DNA of 64,000 bases from UBA830 sp038146925 (GTDB lineage Bacteria > Pseudomonadota > Alphaproteobacteria > MPNO01 > UBA830): positions 124,001-188,000 of the forward strand of contig JAYQSP010000008.1 of assembly GCA_038146925.1 (NCBI GenBank), given 5' to 3'. A program made the position numbers and the translations under genes. Below are positions 6,135-14,249 of the stretch, in pieces (the first letter of the stretch is position 1; the number at the start of each line of letters is the position of its first letter). The notes beneath the pieces are model-generated. The model was not told where the DNA came from. It ran no database searches and saw only the letters and a list, made by a program, of their open reading frames with translations.

Positions 6135-8467
6135 TGGACGGAGACAGCATCCCGCCGCAGCCGATCCAGTCCATCGGTGTCCCCATGCCGATGGTCGACG
6201 GACCGGAAAAGATTTCCGGCCGTGCACAGTACACCGCAGATTTTTATGATCACGATGCGCTGACCGGTTGTATCAAGCGGGCCGACGTGGCGCATGCGCG
6301 CATCCTGTCGGTGGATATTTCCGCTGCCGAGGCGTTGCCCGGCGTACATGCGGTCATTACAGGAACCGAAACGGATGAAGGTCACGGCGTGCTGCCGGTG
6401 TCGCGCACCGAGCTGCCGATCGCCTATGACCGTGTCCGCTACAAAGGGGAACCGGTTGCGGCGGTTGCGGCGGACAGCATCGAGATTGCCAAACGGGCCT
6501 GCGACCTGATCAAGGTCGAATACGAGGAACTGCCCGCCTATTTCACCGCCGCGGAGGCGATGGCCGACGGCGCGGTCGATCTGCACGACCATCGCCCGGG
6601 AAACATCGAACGCCATGTCGATTACGAAATCGGCGATGTCGATGCCGGGTTCGAAGACGCGGATCTGATCCATGAAACCGAATATCACTGCGCCGAAGTC
6701 TGCCAGGTTCAGACCGAGCCGCACGCCGCCTTCGCCGAATGGGACGGCGAGCGGGACGAACTGACCGTCCGCGCCAGCACCCAGGTGCCGTATTACGTGC
6801 ACCTGATGCTGTCGAAAATCCTGAAGATGCCGAAATCCAAAATCCGGGTGATCAAGCCGTATCTTGGCGGCGGGTTCGGGTCGCGGACAGAGGCGCTGAA
6901 CGTGGAGATGATCACGGCCATGCTGGCGCGCCGCGCCAAGGGGACGGTCCGCACCGTCATCAGCCGCGAAGAAACGTTCATCACCCATCGCGGCCGGCCG
7001 GAACAGACCGTCAGAATCCGGATGGGCATGAAAAAGGACGGCAGGGTGACGGCGGTCGATTGCCGGACCCTCCAGCGTGGCGGCGGCCATTCAGGCTACG
7101 GCATCGTGACGATCCTGTATTCGGGGTCGATGCTGTTCGCGATCTACGACCTTCAGAACGTGCGCTACGACGGCAGGCGGATTCTGACAAATACACCGCC
7201 CTGCGGCGCGTTCCGGGGACACGGTACCGTCAATGTGCGCCACGCCTTCGAAAACGCGCTGGACGAAATGGCGATCAAGCTGGGCCTAGACCCGTTCGCG
7301 GTGCGCCGCGCCAACCTGATCACCGAAATGGGCCACGTCGCCAACGATTTGTGGGTCAATTCCTACGGGTTGCCGGAGTGCCTCGACGCCGTCGAAAAGG
7401 CGTCCGCCTGGAAAGACCGCAAGAACAAACTTCCCCCGGGCAAGGGCCTCGGCATGGCGTGTTCGCATTACGTATCGGGCGCGTCCAAACCGGTGAACTG
7501 GACCGGAGAACCGCATGCGACTGTCAATCTGAAGCTCGATTTCGACGGCACCATCGTGATCCTGACCGGCGCGTCGGAGATCGGGCAGGGTTCCAACACG
7601 ATCTTGGTGCAGTGCGTCGCCGAAGTGCTCGGCATAGATCCCGCCAAGGTGAAGATTGTCGCTGCTGACAGCCGCGTGACGCCAAAGGATAACGGCTCCT
7701 ATTCGTCGCGGGTGACCTACATGGTGGGCAACGCGGCGATCGAGGCCGCCAACAACCTGAAAGGCGTGCTGGTCGAAGCGGCGGCCAGGAAGCTCGACGT
7801 GGCGCCCGAAGACGTCGAATGCCTCGGCGAAATCTATCGCGCCGGCACCCAGGACGAGGGCATGACCTTCGAAGAGGTCGTCATGGCGGCGCTGGAAGGT
7901 ACCGGCACCATCACGGTCAAAGGAAATTTCGACACCATGCCCGAAAGCTGGGGCGGCAAGAAATATCGCGGCGCCGCCATCGGCGGGTCGATGGCTTTTG
8001 CTTATGCGGCCCAGGTCGTCGAGGTCACGGTCGATCCCGAGACAGCGGATATTTCCGTCGATCGGGTCTGGGTCGCGCATGATTGCGGCAAGGCGCTTAA
8101 CCCGCTGACGGTCGAAGGTCAGATCCAGGGCTCCGTCTGGATGGGGATGGGCCAGGCAATGACCGAGGAAACCCGGTATCACGAAGGTCTGATGATTACG
8201 GGCAACATGCTGGATTACCGCGTGCCGACTTTCGTGGAATCGCCGCCGATCGAGACCTACATCGTCGAGTCGAACGACCCGCATGGTCCGTTCGGCGCCA
8301 AGGAGGCGGGCGAGGCCTCGCTGGCGGGTTTTCTGCCGGCGCTGACCAGCGCGGTGGCCGACGCGATGGGCGTGCGGGTGCACGAACTGCCCGTCACGCC
8401 CGACCGGTTGCTGCAGTTGCTCGAAGACAAGGAGCGTGAGATGCGCGCTTCAACGGCGGCAGAGTAG
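6134..8467 (+). CDS. hcrA: Molybdopterin large subunit of 4-hydroxybenzoyl-CoA reductase-type enzyme
   Basis: 777 residues from the ATG at 6134, close to the roughly 770 of known HcrA proteins. Motifs in order: MVDGPEKISGRAQYTADF at the N-terminus, GGGFGSRTEA in the Mo-binding region, CGAFRGHGTVNVRHAFEN, ASEIGQGSN, and FGAKEAGE near the end, which holds the catalytic Glu of the family. The enzyme should bind molybdopterin cytosine dinucleotide and reductively remove, or add, a ring hydroxyl of an aryl-CoA thioester. The next gene follows after 10 bp. No ferredoxin or CoA ligase gene lies nearby, so the electron donor and the substrate-activating step must be encoded elsewhere. Confidence 0.85.
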   Translation: MDGDSIPPQPIQSIGVPMPMVDGPEKISGRAQYTADFYDHDALTGCIKRADVAHARILSVDISAAEALPGVHAVITGTETDEGHGVLPVSRTELPIAYDRVRYKGEPVAAVAADSIEIAKRACDLIKVEYEELPAYFTAAEAMADGAVDLHDHRPGNIERHVDYEIGDVDAGFEDADLIHETEYHCAEVCQVQTEPHAAFAEWDGERDELTVRASTQVPYYVHLMLSKILKMPKSKIRVIKPYLGGGFGSRTEALNVEMITAMLARRAKGTVRTVISREETFITHRGRPEQTVRIRMGMKKDGRVTAVDCRTLQRGGGHSGYGIVTILYSGSMLFAIYDLQNVRYDGRRILTNTPPCGAFRGHGTVNVRHAFENALDEMAIKLGLDPFAVRRANLITEMGHVANDLWVNSYGLPECLDAVEKASAWKDRKNKLPPGKGLGMACSHYVSGASKPVNWTGEPHATVNLKLDFDGTIVILTGASEIGQGSNTILVQCVAEVLGIDPAKVKIVAADSRVTPKDNGSYSSRVTYMVGNAAIEAANNLKGVLVEAAARKLDVAPEDVECLGEIYRAGTQDEGMTFEEVVMAALEGTGTITVKGNFDTMPESWGGKKYRGAAIGGSMAFAYAAQVVEVTVDPETADISVDRVWVAHDCGKALNPLTVEGQIQGSVWMGMGQAMTEETRYHEGLMITGNMLDYRVPTFVESPPIETYIVESNDPHGPFGAKEAGEASLAGFLPALTSAVADAMGVRVHELPVTPDRLLQLLEDKEREMRASTAAE

Positions 8468-8477
8468 GGAGAACGCC

Positions 8478-9452
8478 ATGGAAAATATGCCCGAATTCAC
8501 TCTGCACCGGCCGGAAACGGCGGCCGAGGCGGTCAAGCTGAAAGCATCGGACGCGACTTCGCGGTATCTCGCCGGCGGTACGGATATGATCGTGAATGTC
8601 CGCCGTGGCATCGAAACACCGGAAACCATGATCGATCTGACGGCGATCACCGATATTACATCGATCACAGAGGACGGAGACGGCGTGCGGATCGGCGCCG
8701 GCGTGAAACTTGCGGATTTGGCTGCCCACGAGGCGCTTATCCGCGACTATCCGGCTATCGCGCAGGCGGCAGCGTCGGTTGCCGGTCCGACCCATCGGGC
8801 TTACGGCACGATCGGTGGCAATTTGTGTCTCGACACCCGCTGCCTGTTCTACAATCAGTCCCAGTGGTGGCGCGAAAGCAACAATTTCTGTCTTAAACAC
8901 AAGGGCGATGTCTGCCATGTCGCGCCCGGTGGCAAACGCTGTTTTGCGGCATTTTCCGGAGATGTCGCGCCGGCCATGATGGTCTATGCCGCAGAGGTCG
9001 ATCTCGAAGGGCCCCGCGGTTCCCGGAAGATCCCATTGGCCGATCTGTATCGCAATGACGGAATGAATCACCTGACCCTGGAACAGGACGAACTGCTGGT
9101 GTCGATCCGTCTGCCGAAACCGGCGGCCGGCGCAGTCTCGGTCTACGAAAAATCCCGCATCCGGGGGTCTATCGATTTTCCGCTGGCAGGTTGCGCCGTG
9201 CGTCTGGCGGTAGAAGACGGTAATATCGTCGATCTGCGCATCGCGCTGACGGCGGTGAATCCCTATCCGCAGATGGTCACTGGCCTCGACGTATTCGTTG
9301 GCAAAGCCCTGGATGACGACGCGCTGGACGCCATCCGCGAGATCGTCCGCAAGCAGGCCAAGCCGATGCGGACCACCACCGTTCGACCCTGGTACCGCCG
9401 CCGCGTTGTCGGCGCGCTGGCACGGAAACTGGTCGGCCGTCTGGCTGCCTAA
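8478..9452 (+). CDS. hcrB: FAD/[4Fe-4S] subunit of 4-hydroxybenzoyl-CoA reductase-type enzyme
   Basis: 324 residues from the ATG at 8478, with AGGGAGAA as ribosome site. An FAD domain (AGGTDM at residues 32-37 and TIGGNLCLDTRC) is interrupted by a loop with Cys122, Cys138, Cys146 and Cys155. As I recall, these spacings match the extra [4Fe-4S] cluster of the Thauera aromatica beta subunit, found in HcrB and absent from ordinary CoxM-type subunits such as the one at 0.8-1.7 kb. In the known enzyme the cluster lets electrons from low-potential ferredoxin flow in the reverse direction for reductive dehydroxylation. The gene's 3' end overlaps the convergent protease gene by 4 bp. Confidence 0.9.
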   Translation: MENMPEFTLHRPETAAEAVKLKASDATSRYLAGGTDMIVNVRRGIETPETMIDLTAITDITSITEDGDGVRIGAGVKLADLAAHEALIRDYPAIAQAAASVAGPTHRAYGTIGGNLCLDTRCLFYNQSQWWRESNNFCLKHKGDVCHVAPGGKRCFAAFSGDVAPAMMVYAAEVDLEGPRGSRKIPLADLYRNDGMNHLTLEQDELLVSIRLPKPAAGAVSVYEKSRIRGSIDFPLAGCAVRLAVEDGNIVDLRIALTAVNPYPQMVTGLDVFVGKALDDDALDAIREIVRKQAKPMRTTTVRPWYRRRVVGALARKLVGRLAA

Positions 9453-10351
9453 CCCCGCTGCCGCGCCAGACGGCGCCATTTTTCGCCGACCAGGCAGACC
9501 ACTTTCGCGACCACAAGGTTGTCGCGTAACCGGGTTCCGTATTGGGGGAAACGCGCCGGGTTCAGTAACCCGTCGGCACTGTCGGTATTTATCAGCCCGT
9601 AGGTTTCGACCCCTGAGGAACGCACCGCATTGATCAGGCTGCGGGGATCGGTGGAATAGGAACGTCCGCGTCGCGGCGATCCCGCTACGTGAACACCGAT
9701 GACCTCTCCCCGGGAATTTACCCAGGGCCCGCCGCTGATGCCGCTCAGATCCGGTCCCCGATCCGGCACGCGTTTTACCTGGGTCCAGGCCACTACCGGC
9801 TCGTCCTTGCGGTACCGTCCACGTGTCAGCATGCGGCCTCGGCCGATAACCCGTCCGTGCACGTCGCCGGCGATACCCTGCGGATATCCGAAGGAATACC
9901 CATCGTCTCCGATGCGAAGCTGCGGCTGTACGATTTTCATCTGCGGCCTGCCGCCCCGCGTCCGAAAGATCGTGATATCTGCGTCGGAGCGTTCGGAAAT
10001 TTCCAGCGCTCGAACCAGTTTTCCGTCCTTTTTCTCCAATCCCACGATGTCGCAGTCGGAGGTTACGTGATGTGCCGTCACCCAGATGCCGGATGAGTCG
10101 ACCGAAAACGCCGTTCCCACAGATGCACCCGTTTTTTCTCCGACCTCGACGATTAATCGTGGGTCGTTGTCCGATTCCGCCGGCAGCATGCGACCGGCGC
10201 TGCGCGGAATCTCGGCCGCGGGGGGCTCGAATATGTCAGGATCGGGGCGACGGGGATTTTCCGTCTCGCGAACTGGCGTTTCGGTCATCGCTCGGCCCGC
10301 GATCGCGACCACGATCAGGATCACGATGGCAAAATAGTCGCGGAATTTCAT
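9449..10351 (-). CDS. Membrane-anchored or secreted trypsin-like serine protease
   Basis: 300 residues from the ATG at 10351. A hydrophobic segment at residues 7-20 acts as signal or anchor; a proline-rich linker follows. The peptidase domain shows the triad His95 (TAHHV), Asp125 (SDADITIFR) and Ser206 (GISGGPW), as in Trypsin_2/DegP-like proteases. There is no PDZ domain after the catalytic part, which sets it apart from DegP/HtrA. It follows the DUF350 gene by 11 bp, so the two probably act together at the membrane. Stress-related cleavage in the periplasm is a guess. It is convergent with hcrB. Confidence 0.85.
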   Translation of the reverse strand: MKFRDYFAIVILIVVAIAGRAMTETPVRETENPRRPDPDIFEPPAAEIPRSAGRMLPAESDNDPRLIVEVGEKTGASVGTAFSVDSSGIWVTAHHVTSDCDIVGLEKKDGKLVRALEISERSDADITIFRTRGGRPQMKIVQPQLRIGDDGYSFGYPQGIAGDVHGRVIGRGRMLTRGRYRKDEPVVAWTQVKRVPDRGPDLSGISGGPWVNSRGEVIGVHVAGSPRRGRSYSTDPRSLINAVRSSGVETYGLINTDSADGLLNPARFPQYGTRLRDNLVVAKVVCLVGEKWRRLARQRG

Positions 10352-10362
10352 TTTCCGAATTT

Positions 10363-10776
10363 CTATCCGGCGATAGCTGCGGCGTTGATGAACGCAACCG
10401 ACAGCTTCACGCCGACGACCAGGATCGCTGCGCCCATCTCGCCGTTTTCGATTCGGGTCGGCAGATCTTTCAGCAGAGCGTCGGCAACCCGGTAGGCCAG
10501 TATCTGGATCAGGAGCCCCACGACGCCCCAGATCACGATATCCCAGACGCTGACGCTGGTCGCCATGCAGATCGCCAGGGGAATGGCCATGCCGACGATG
10601 GCGGCGGAAATAGAGACCGCCGCCGCCGTGTTTCCGCCCCGTACCAGCTGCAGCTCGTGGTAAGGCGTGATGAAGTGATAGACCGTGATCCCGACTGCGA
10701 GCATTGCCGTGGTGACGGCGAAATGGAGCAGCAGCACCGGAAATCCGGCGAGAAAACTTTGAATAACGGGATCCAT
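10363..10776 (-). CDS. DUF350 family integral membrane protein
   Basis: 137 residues with four predicted membrane helices: near the N-terminus (FLAGFPVLLLHFAVTTAML), around residues 55-70, around 75-92, and at the C-terminus after a short polar stretch with ENGEMGAAI. The HELQLVRGGNTAAAV segment and the overall pattern match DUF350 (YjfL-like), which usually occurs as one or two four-helix repeats; this is a single copy. The function of the family is not established. It is the first gene of a two-gene unit with the serine protease. Confidence 0.8.
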   Translation of the reverse strand: MDPVIQSFLAGFPVLLLHFAVTTAMLAVGITVYHFITPYHELQLVRGGNTAAAVSISAAIVGMAIPLAICMATSVSVWDIVIWGVVGLLIQILAYRVADALLKDLPTRIENGEMGAAILVVGVKLSVAFINAAAIAG

Positions 10777-10904
10777 GGCAATTTCCGGGTTGTCTTGGCG
10801 GGAACTCCGATCCTATCTCTAATCTGCGGCATGCCCAACCCGGCACGCTTCAATTCGGGCCAGCTTTGCCCTAGCTTTCGCATATCGATACTGGAGGAAA
10901 CGTC

Positions 10905-11036
10905 TTGGCCAAATATCTGGTAACCGGCGGGTGCGGATTCATCGGGTCCCATCTGTGCGACGCCCTGGGCACGGCCGGGCACTCGGTCCGCATTCTGGAC
11001 GATCTTTCGACCGGGAAGCGCGAAAACGTTCCCGAT
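10905..11036 (+). pseudogene. 5' remnant of NAD-dependent epimerase/dehydratase (GalE-like)
   Basis: A GGAGG ribosome site (10893-10897) and TTG start open a frame beginning with the Rossmann motif VTGGCGFIGSHLCDAL and running to LSTGKRENVPD, as in UDP-glucose epimerases and related SDR enzymes. After about codon 44 the homology stops abruptly at roughly position 11036, and the frame continues as the antisense of another truncated gene. A full enzyme would need about 270 further residues. The start signals are still intact, so a short chimeric peptide could be made, but no working epimerase. Confidence 0.85.
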
Positions 11037-11038
11037 GT

Positions 11039-11440
11039 CTGTCTGGCCATATCGACCGCGGCATCGAGGTCCGCAAGAATGATGCTGCCGATCACAAACT
11101 GTTCGTTTTTTGCCGCTTTGGCATCGAATCGGGCAACGATTTCGAGCCACGCTTCGAAATCCATTTTCTGCAGGCCGGACCGGCAGGCCAGGGTCGCATT
11201 GCGCGGCGCGGTGAAACCCCAGGGCAGGAGGTTTCAGTCGCCGTCCAGCAGCGCGTAATCCGTACGATCGAGCTGGTCTTTCGCGGCCTGGGTTTCGTTG
11301 ACGGATTTCGCCACCACCGCGCTGACGCCGGCGTCCAGCGCCGATTTCAGCCCTGCTTCCGTCATGACGTGTTCGCCGGAGCCGCAGATCACAGGGTTTT
11401 TAAGCGCTACCCGTCCGATCGTAACTTTCGTCGAGGTCAT
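11039..11440 (-). pseudogene. Broken dihydroorotate dehydrogenase-like gene (in-frame stop plus 3' truncation)
   Basis: The ATG at 11440 starts MTSTKVTIGRVALKNPVICG, the N-terminus of the dihydroorotate/dihydropyrimidine dehydrogenase family. After 68 codons there is a TGA (11234-11236), then the same frame continues with NLLPWGFTAPRNATLACRSG, MDFEAWLEIVARF, and VIGSIILADLDAAVDMARQ. The TGA stands where a Trp (TGG) would fit. Homology ends near 11039-11041, where the truncated epimerase gene begins on the other strand. The gene therefore carries two lesions: nonsense and loss of about two thirds of its 3' end. It lies 1 bp after the IclR gene and was probably its co-transcribed partner. Confidence 0.85.
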
Positions 11441-11441
11441 G

Positions 11442-12221
11442 TCAGCCCTCCGGTTTGTCGTATGCGTCGGAGCCGAGAAGAGAAGAGATACCGGCGGCCT
11501 GACGTTGCAGGGCGGCGACCGCATCCCGCGTTTCCGAGACGTCCTGGGTCGTGCCGACAACCGCAAGAATGCCGGCCAGTTCGTCGCCGTCGCCCAGCAG
11601 GGGCGCGGCAAGTACATTGATCCCGCCCAGCATTTCGCCGGAGGAAAATTCGTAAAGGCGTTTCCGGATGGTCTCGAACCGGGACTCCGTTTCAGCGCGG
11701 GTATCGGGGGAGAGATTGCCCAGCACCCGGTCGCGGACCGCCGGTGGCGCATAGGCCAGGGCAATGCGTCCCTGCGCTGAATTCGGGACCGCCAGCCGTA
11801 CGCCTGTGCGGACACTGATCTTCACGACGTTTTCGCTTTCGACCACTGCAACCACCAGCGCTTCGCCGTTGACCGGGGTGGACAGTACGACTGTCTGGCC
11901 CAGCGTCTCGCGTAAATCGTGCATGGGGCGGTCGGCGATGCGGGTGATCTCGAACTGCTCCATCGCCGCCTGTCCCAGATGGAAAAGGCGCGTGCCCAGC
12001 CAGTATCGCTCCCCGTTGCGTTCCTGCGACACGTAGCCGAGTTCGCGCAGCGTTTTCAGATAGCGGTGGATGCGTGCGCGAGGCAGGTCTAGCTGGCGCG
12101 ACAGGTCGGCCAGCCGTACCGGTCCGCCGGATCCTGCCAGCGCTTCGAGTATCTGGGCCGCGACGGCGACCGATTTGATCGTGCCGTCATTGCCTTCGTC
12201 CTGGGAATTACCGGAAGTCAT
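11442..12221 (-). CDS. IclR family transcriptional regulator
   Basis: About 259 residues from the ATG at 12221; a further in-frame start lies 12 codons upstream. A winged helix-turn-helix spans the N-terminal 75 residues (SVAVAAQILEALA, then LADLSRQLDLPRARIHRYL). It is followed by the IclR effector domain with FEITRIADRPMHDLRETLG and an NSAQGRIALAYAP segment. IclR proteins commonly govern aromatic-acid or acetate metabolism genes. Its direct downstream partner is the decayed dehydrogenase gene, so its present targets may lie elsewhere in the region. It is divergent from the Sel1 gene at 12283. Confidence 0.92.
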   Translation of the reverse strand: MTSGNSQDEGNDGTIKSVAVAAQILEALAGSGGPVRLADLSRQLDLPRARIHRYLKTLRELGYVSQERNGERYWLGTRLFHLGQAAMEQFEITRIADRPMHDLRETLGQTVVLSTPVNGEALVVAVVESENVVKISVRTGVRLAVPNSAQGRIALAYAPPAVRDRVLGNLSPDTRAETESRFETIRKRLYEFSSGEMLGGINVLAAPLLGDGDELAGILAVVGTTQDVSETRDAVAALQRQAAGISSLLGSDAYDKPEG

Positions 12222-12282
12222 GCCGCAATATAGGGTATCCTGCGATTGTCCCGCCATAGCCTGTCTGTGCTAGCGTGAGCCC

Positions 12283-13017
12283 ATGAAAGTCGTTCTCGCA
12301 TTCGCTCTTCTTGTTCTGACGGCGGCGCCTTCGTCAGCGCTGACGGAAAAGGTCAAGGTCCGGGCGCAAAACGGCGATGCCGCCGCGCAGCTCGAACTGG
12401 CCGAAGCCCATCTCACCGGCCGCGGCGCGGCGCGGGACCCGGTGAAAGCGGTGGAGTGGGCGACACGGGCCGCGACGCAGGGATCGCTCCATGCCCAGGT
12501 GCTTCTGGCCCGGCTGTACCGGGAAGGCAGCGGCGTATCGAAAGACCCGGCGGCAAGCGCCCGCTGGCTGGAAGCGGCGGCGCGGCAAGGTGATGCGGAG
12601 TCCCAATTCGAGATCGGCACGCGGTATCTCAGCGGCATAGGCGTCAAGGCGAATGCAGAGACCGGCTTTGCCTGGCTGGAGAAGGCCGCCGCGCAGGGCG
12701 ACCCCATGATGCAGGCCCAACTCGGGATTGCGCTGATTAACGGCGTTGGCGGCAAGAACCGGGAGGCCGAAGGCGCGCGCTGGATTCGGCGAGCGGCCGA
12801 CCAGGGCTACGTCGAGGCACTGACCACCCTGGGAACCGTCCATATCCAGGGCCTGCTCGGCGAACCGGATATGGTGCAGGCCTATAAATGGTTTAGACTG
12901 GCCGCGCATCTTGGCGAAGAGCAGGCGGCGATGATTACCGCTCAACTGGAAAAGGACATGTCACCCGCGGATCTCGCCGTCGCGCGGAAACTGGTGAAGG
13001 AATGGACGCCGAAGTAA
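12283..13017 (+). CDS. Secreted Sel1-repeat protein
   Basis: 244 residues. A signal peptide (hydrophobic residues 3-18, cleavage near SSA) is followed by five to six Sel1-like repeats with the A-x-x-x-L-G/A-x-x-Y/H-x-x-G pattern, for example LAEAHLTGRGAARDPVKAVE and LARLYREGSGVSKDPAASAR. These alpha-solenoid repeats mediate protein-protein contacts, usually in the periplasm. No enzyme domain is visible. Its 3' end overlaps the next gene by 16 bp, so the two are probably co-transcribed, although a structural link to a cytoplasmic monooxygenase is not obvious. Confidence 0.88.
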   Translation: MKVVLAFALLVLTAAPSSALTEKVKVRAQNGDAAAQLELAEAHLTGRGAARDPVKAVEWATRAATQGSLHAQVLLARLYREGSGVSKDPAASARWLEAAARQGDAESQFEIGTRYLSGIGVKANAETGFAWLEKAAAQGDPMMQAQLGIALINGVGGKNREAEGARWIRRAADQGYVEALTTLGTVHIQGLLGEPDMVQAYKWFRLAAHLGEEQAAMITAQLEKDMSPADLAVARKLVKEWTPK

Positions 13018-14204
13018 AGAACATCCCGACGGCTGCGGAAATCGTCGATCGCGCCCGCAAAATTGCGCCTATCCTGGCGGAACGCGCAACCGCGACCGAG
13101 GAAAACCGGTCGATGCTGCCGAAAAACCTCGATCTGATCCGCGATGCCGGGCTGTTCCGAATCATGCAGGCTCGCCGCTACGGCGGGTTCGAGCTTGGCC
13201 TGCCGGCGATGGCGGAAGCGACGGCGGAAATCGCCCGGGGCTCGGCCTCCGATGCGTGGATCGTCGGTCTGTGCGGCAACCAGAACCGGTTCATCGGCAT
13301 GTACCCGGCGGAGGCGCAGGACGAGGTTTACGCCGCCTGCGGCGACAATCCGATAACCTGTCTGGTCACCGGCCCCACGACCACTGCCGATCCGGTCGAC
13401 GGCGGATACCGGCTGACCGGCAAATGGCCCTATGTCAGCGGGGTCGACCAGTGCAACTGGCTGCTTCTGTCGGCGTTCGACGGCGGCGCAGAAGCGGACG
13501 GGGCTCGGACGTCGCTGACGTTTCTTGTCCCCCGTACCGATGTTGCCGACGTGATCGACGACTGGCACGTCATGGGGCTGCGGGGAACGGGCTCCAAGAC
13601 GGTGGTGCTCGATGACGTGTTCGTGCCGTTGCACCGCGCCTTGAACGTCTGGAACTACGATACCGATCCGCCGCCCGGTGGGGACGTCAATCCCGGCGCA
13701 ATGTTTCAGGGGGTGCCGCGGATCATGATTTTCACGACGATGCTTGCCGCCCCCGCGCTTGGCATTGCGGCGGCGGCGGTCGACGCCTATCGCGAACGGC
13801 TGGAATCGCGCGCCAGCGCACTGATGTCCGGCAAGCAGTCGGAAGCCGCGCCGTCGCAGATCGTGCTGGGGCGCGCTATGGAACGGTCCGCCATGGCGCG
13901 CGATATCCTACTCGGCGCCGCGCGGGATTTCGACGACAGGGCAGAGGCCGGCGAAAAATTCACCGCGGAGGACCGGATATCCCACCGGTTGCGCATGGCC
14001 GAGGTGCTGCGCCTGTGCACGGAAGTCGTCACCGATGTGTTCATGGACGCCGGCACCGGCGCGATGTTCGACCGGAATCCGCTGCAGCGGATGTTCAGGG
14101 ATATGTATGCTATTCGATCCCACGTCGTGATCGACCCGAACAACGCTGCGGAAAACCGTGGCCGTCTGTCGCTCGGGATCGATCCCAGGCCGCCCTTCGT
14201 GTAA
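13002..14204 (+). CDS. Acyl-CoA dehydrogenase-fold flavin monooxygenase, second paralogue
   Basis: 400 residues, the same length as the paralogue at 3.0 kb and sharing its framework: ARRYGGFELG, IARGSASDAWIVG, GGYRLTGKWPYVSGVDQCNW and a LRGTGSKTVVLDDVFVP loop. This places it with HsaA/HpaB-C2-like hydroxylases that use free reduced flavin. The start lies inside the 3' end of the Sel1 gene; a GAAGGA sequence sits immediately before the ATG, which is unusually close. No flavin reductase is nearby. The MFS gene at 14.25 kb is convergent, with a 45-bp gap. Substrate unknown; a phenol or steroid-ring-type compound fits the neighbourhood. Confidence 0.83.
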   Translation: MDAEVKNIPTAAEIVDRARKIAPILAERATATEENRSMLPKNLDLIRDAGLFRIMQARRYGGFELGLPAMAEATAEIARGSASDAWIVGLCGNQNRFIGMYPAEAQDEVYAACGDNPITCLVTGPTTTADPVDGGYRLTGKWPYVSGVDQCNWLLLSAFDGGAEADGARTSLTFLVPRTDVADVIDDWHVMGLRGTGSKTVVLDDVFVPLHRALNVWNYDTDPPPGGDVNPGAMFQGVPRIMIFTTMLAAPALGIAAAAVDAYRERLESRASALMSGKQSEAAPSQIVLGRAMERSAMARDILLGAARDFDDRAEAGEKFTAEDRISHRLRMAEVLRLCTEVVTDVFMDAGTGAMFDRNPLQRMFRDMYAIRSHVVIDPNNAAENRGRLSLGIDPRPPFV

Positions 14205-14249
14205 CGTATTTCGGCCCCGAGAGTTTTACGCCGTGCGCGAAAAACGACG

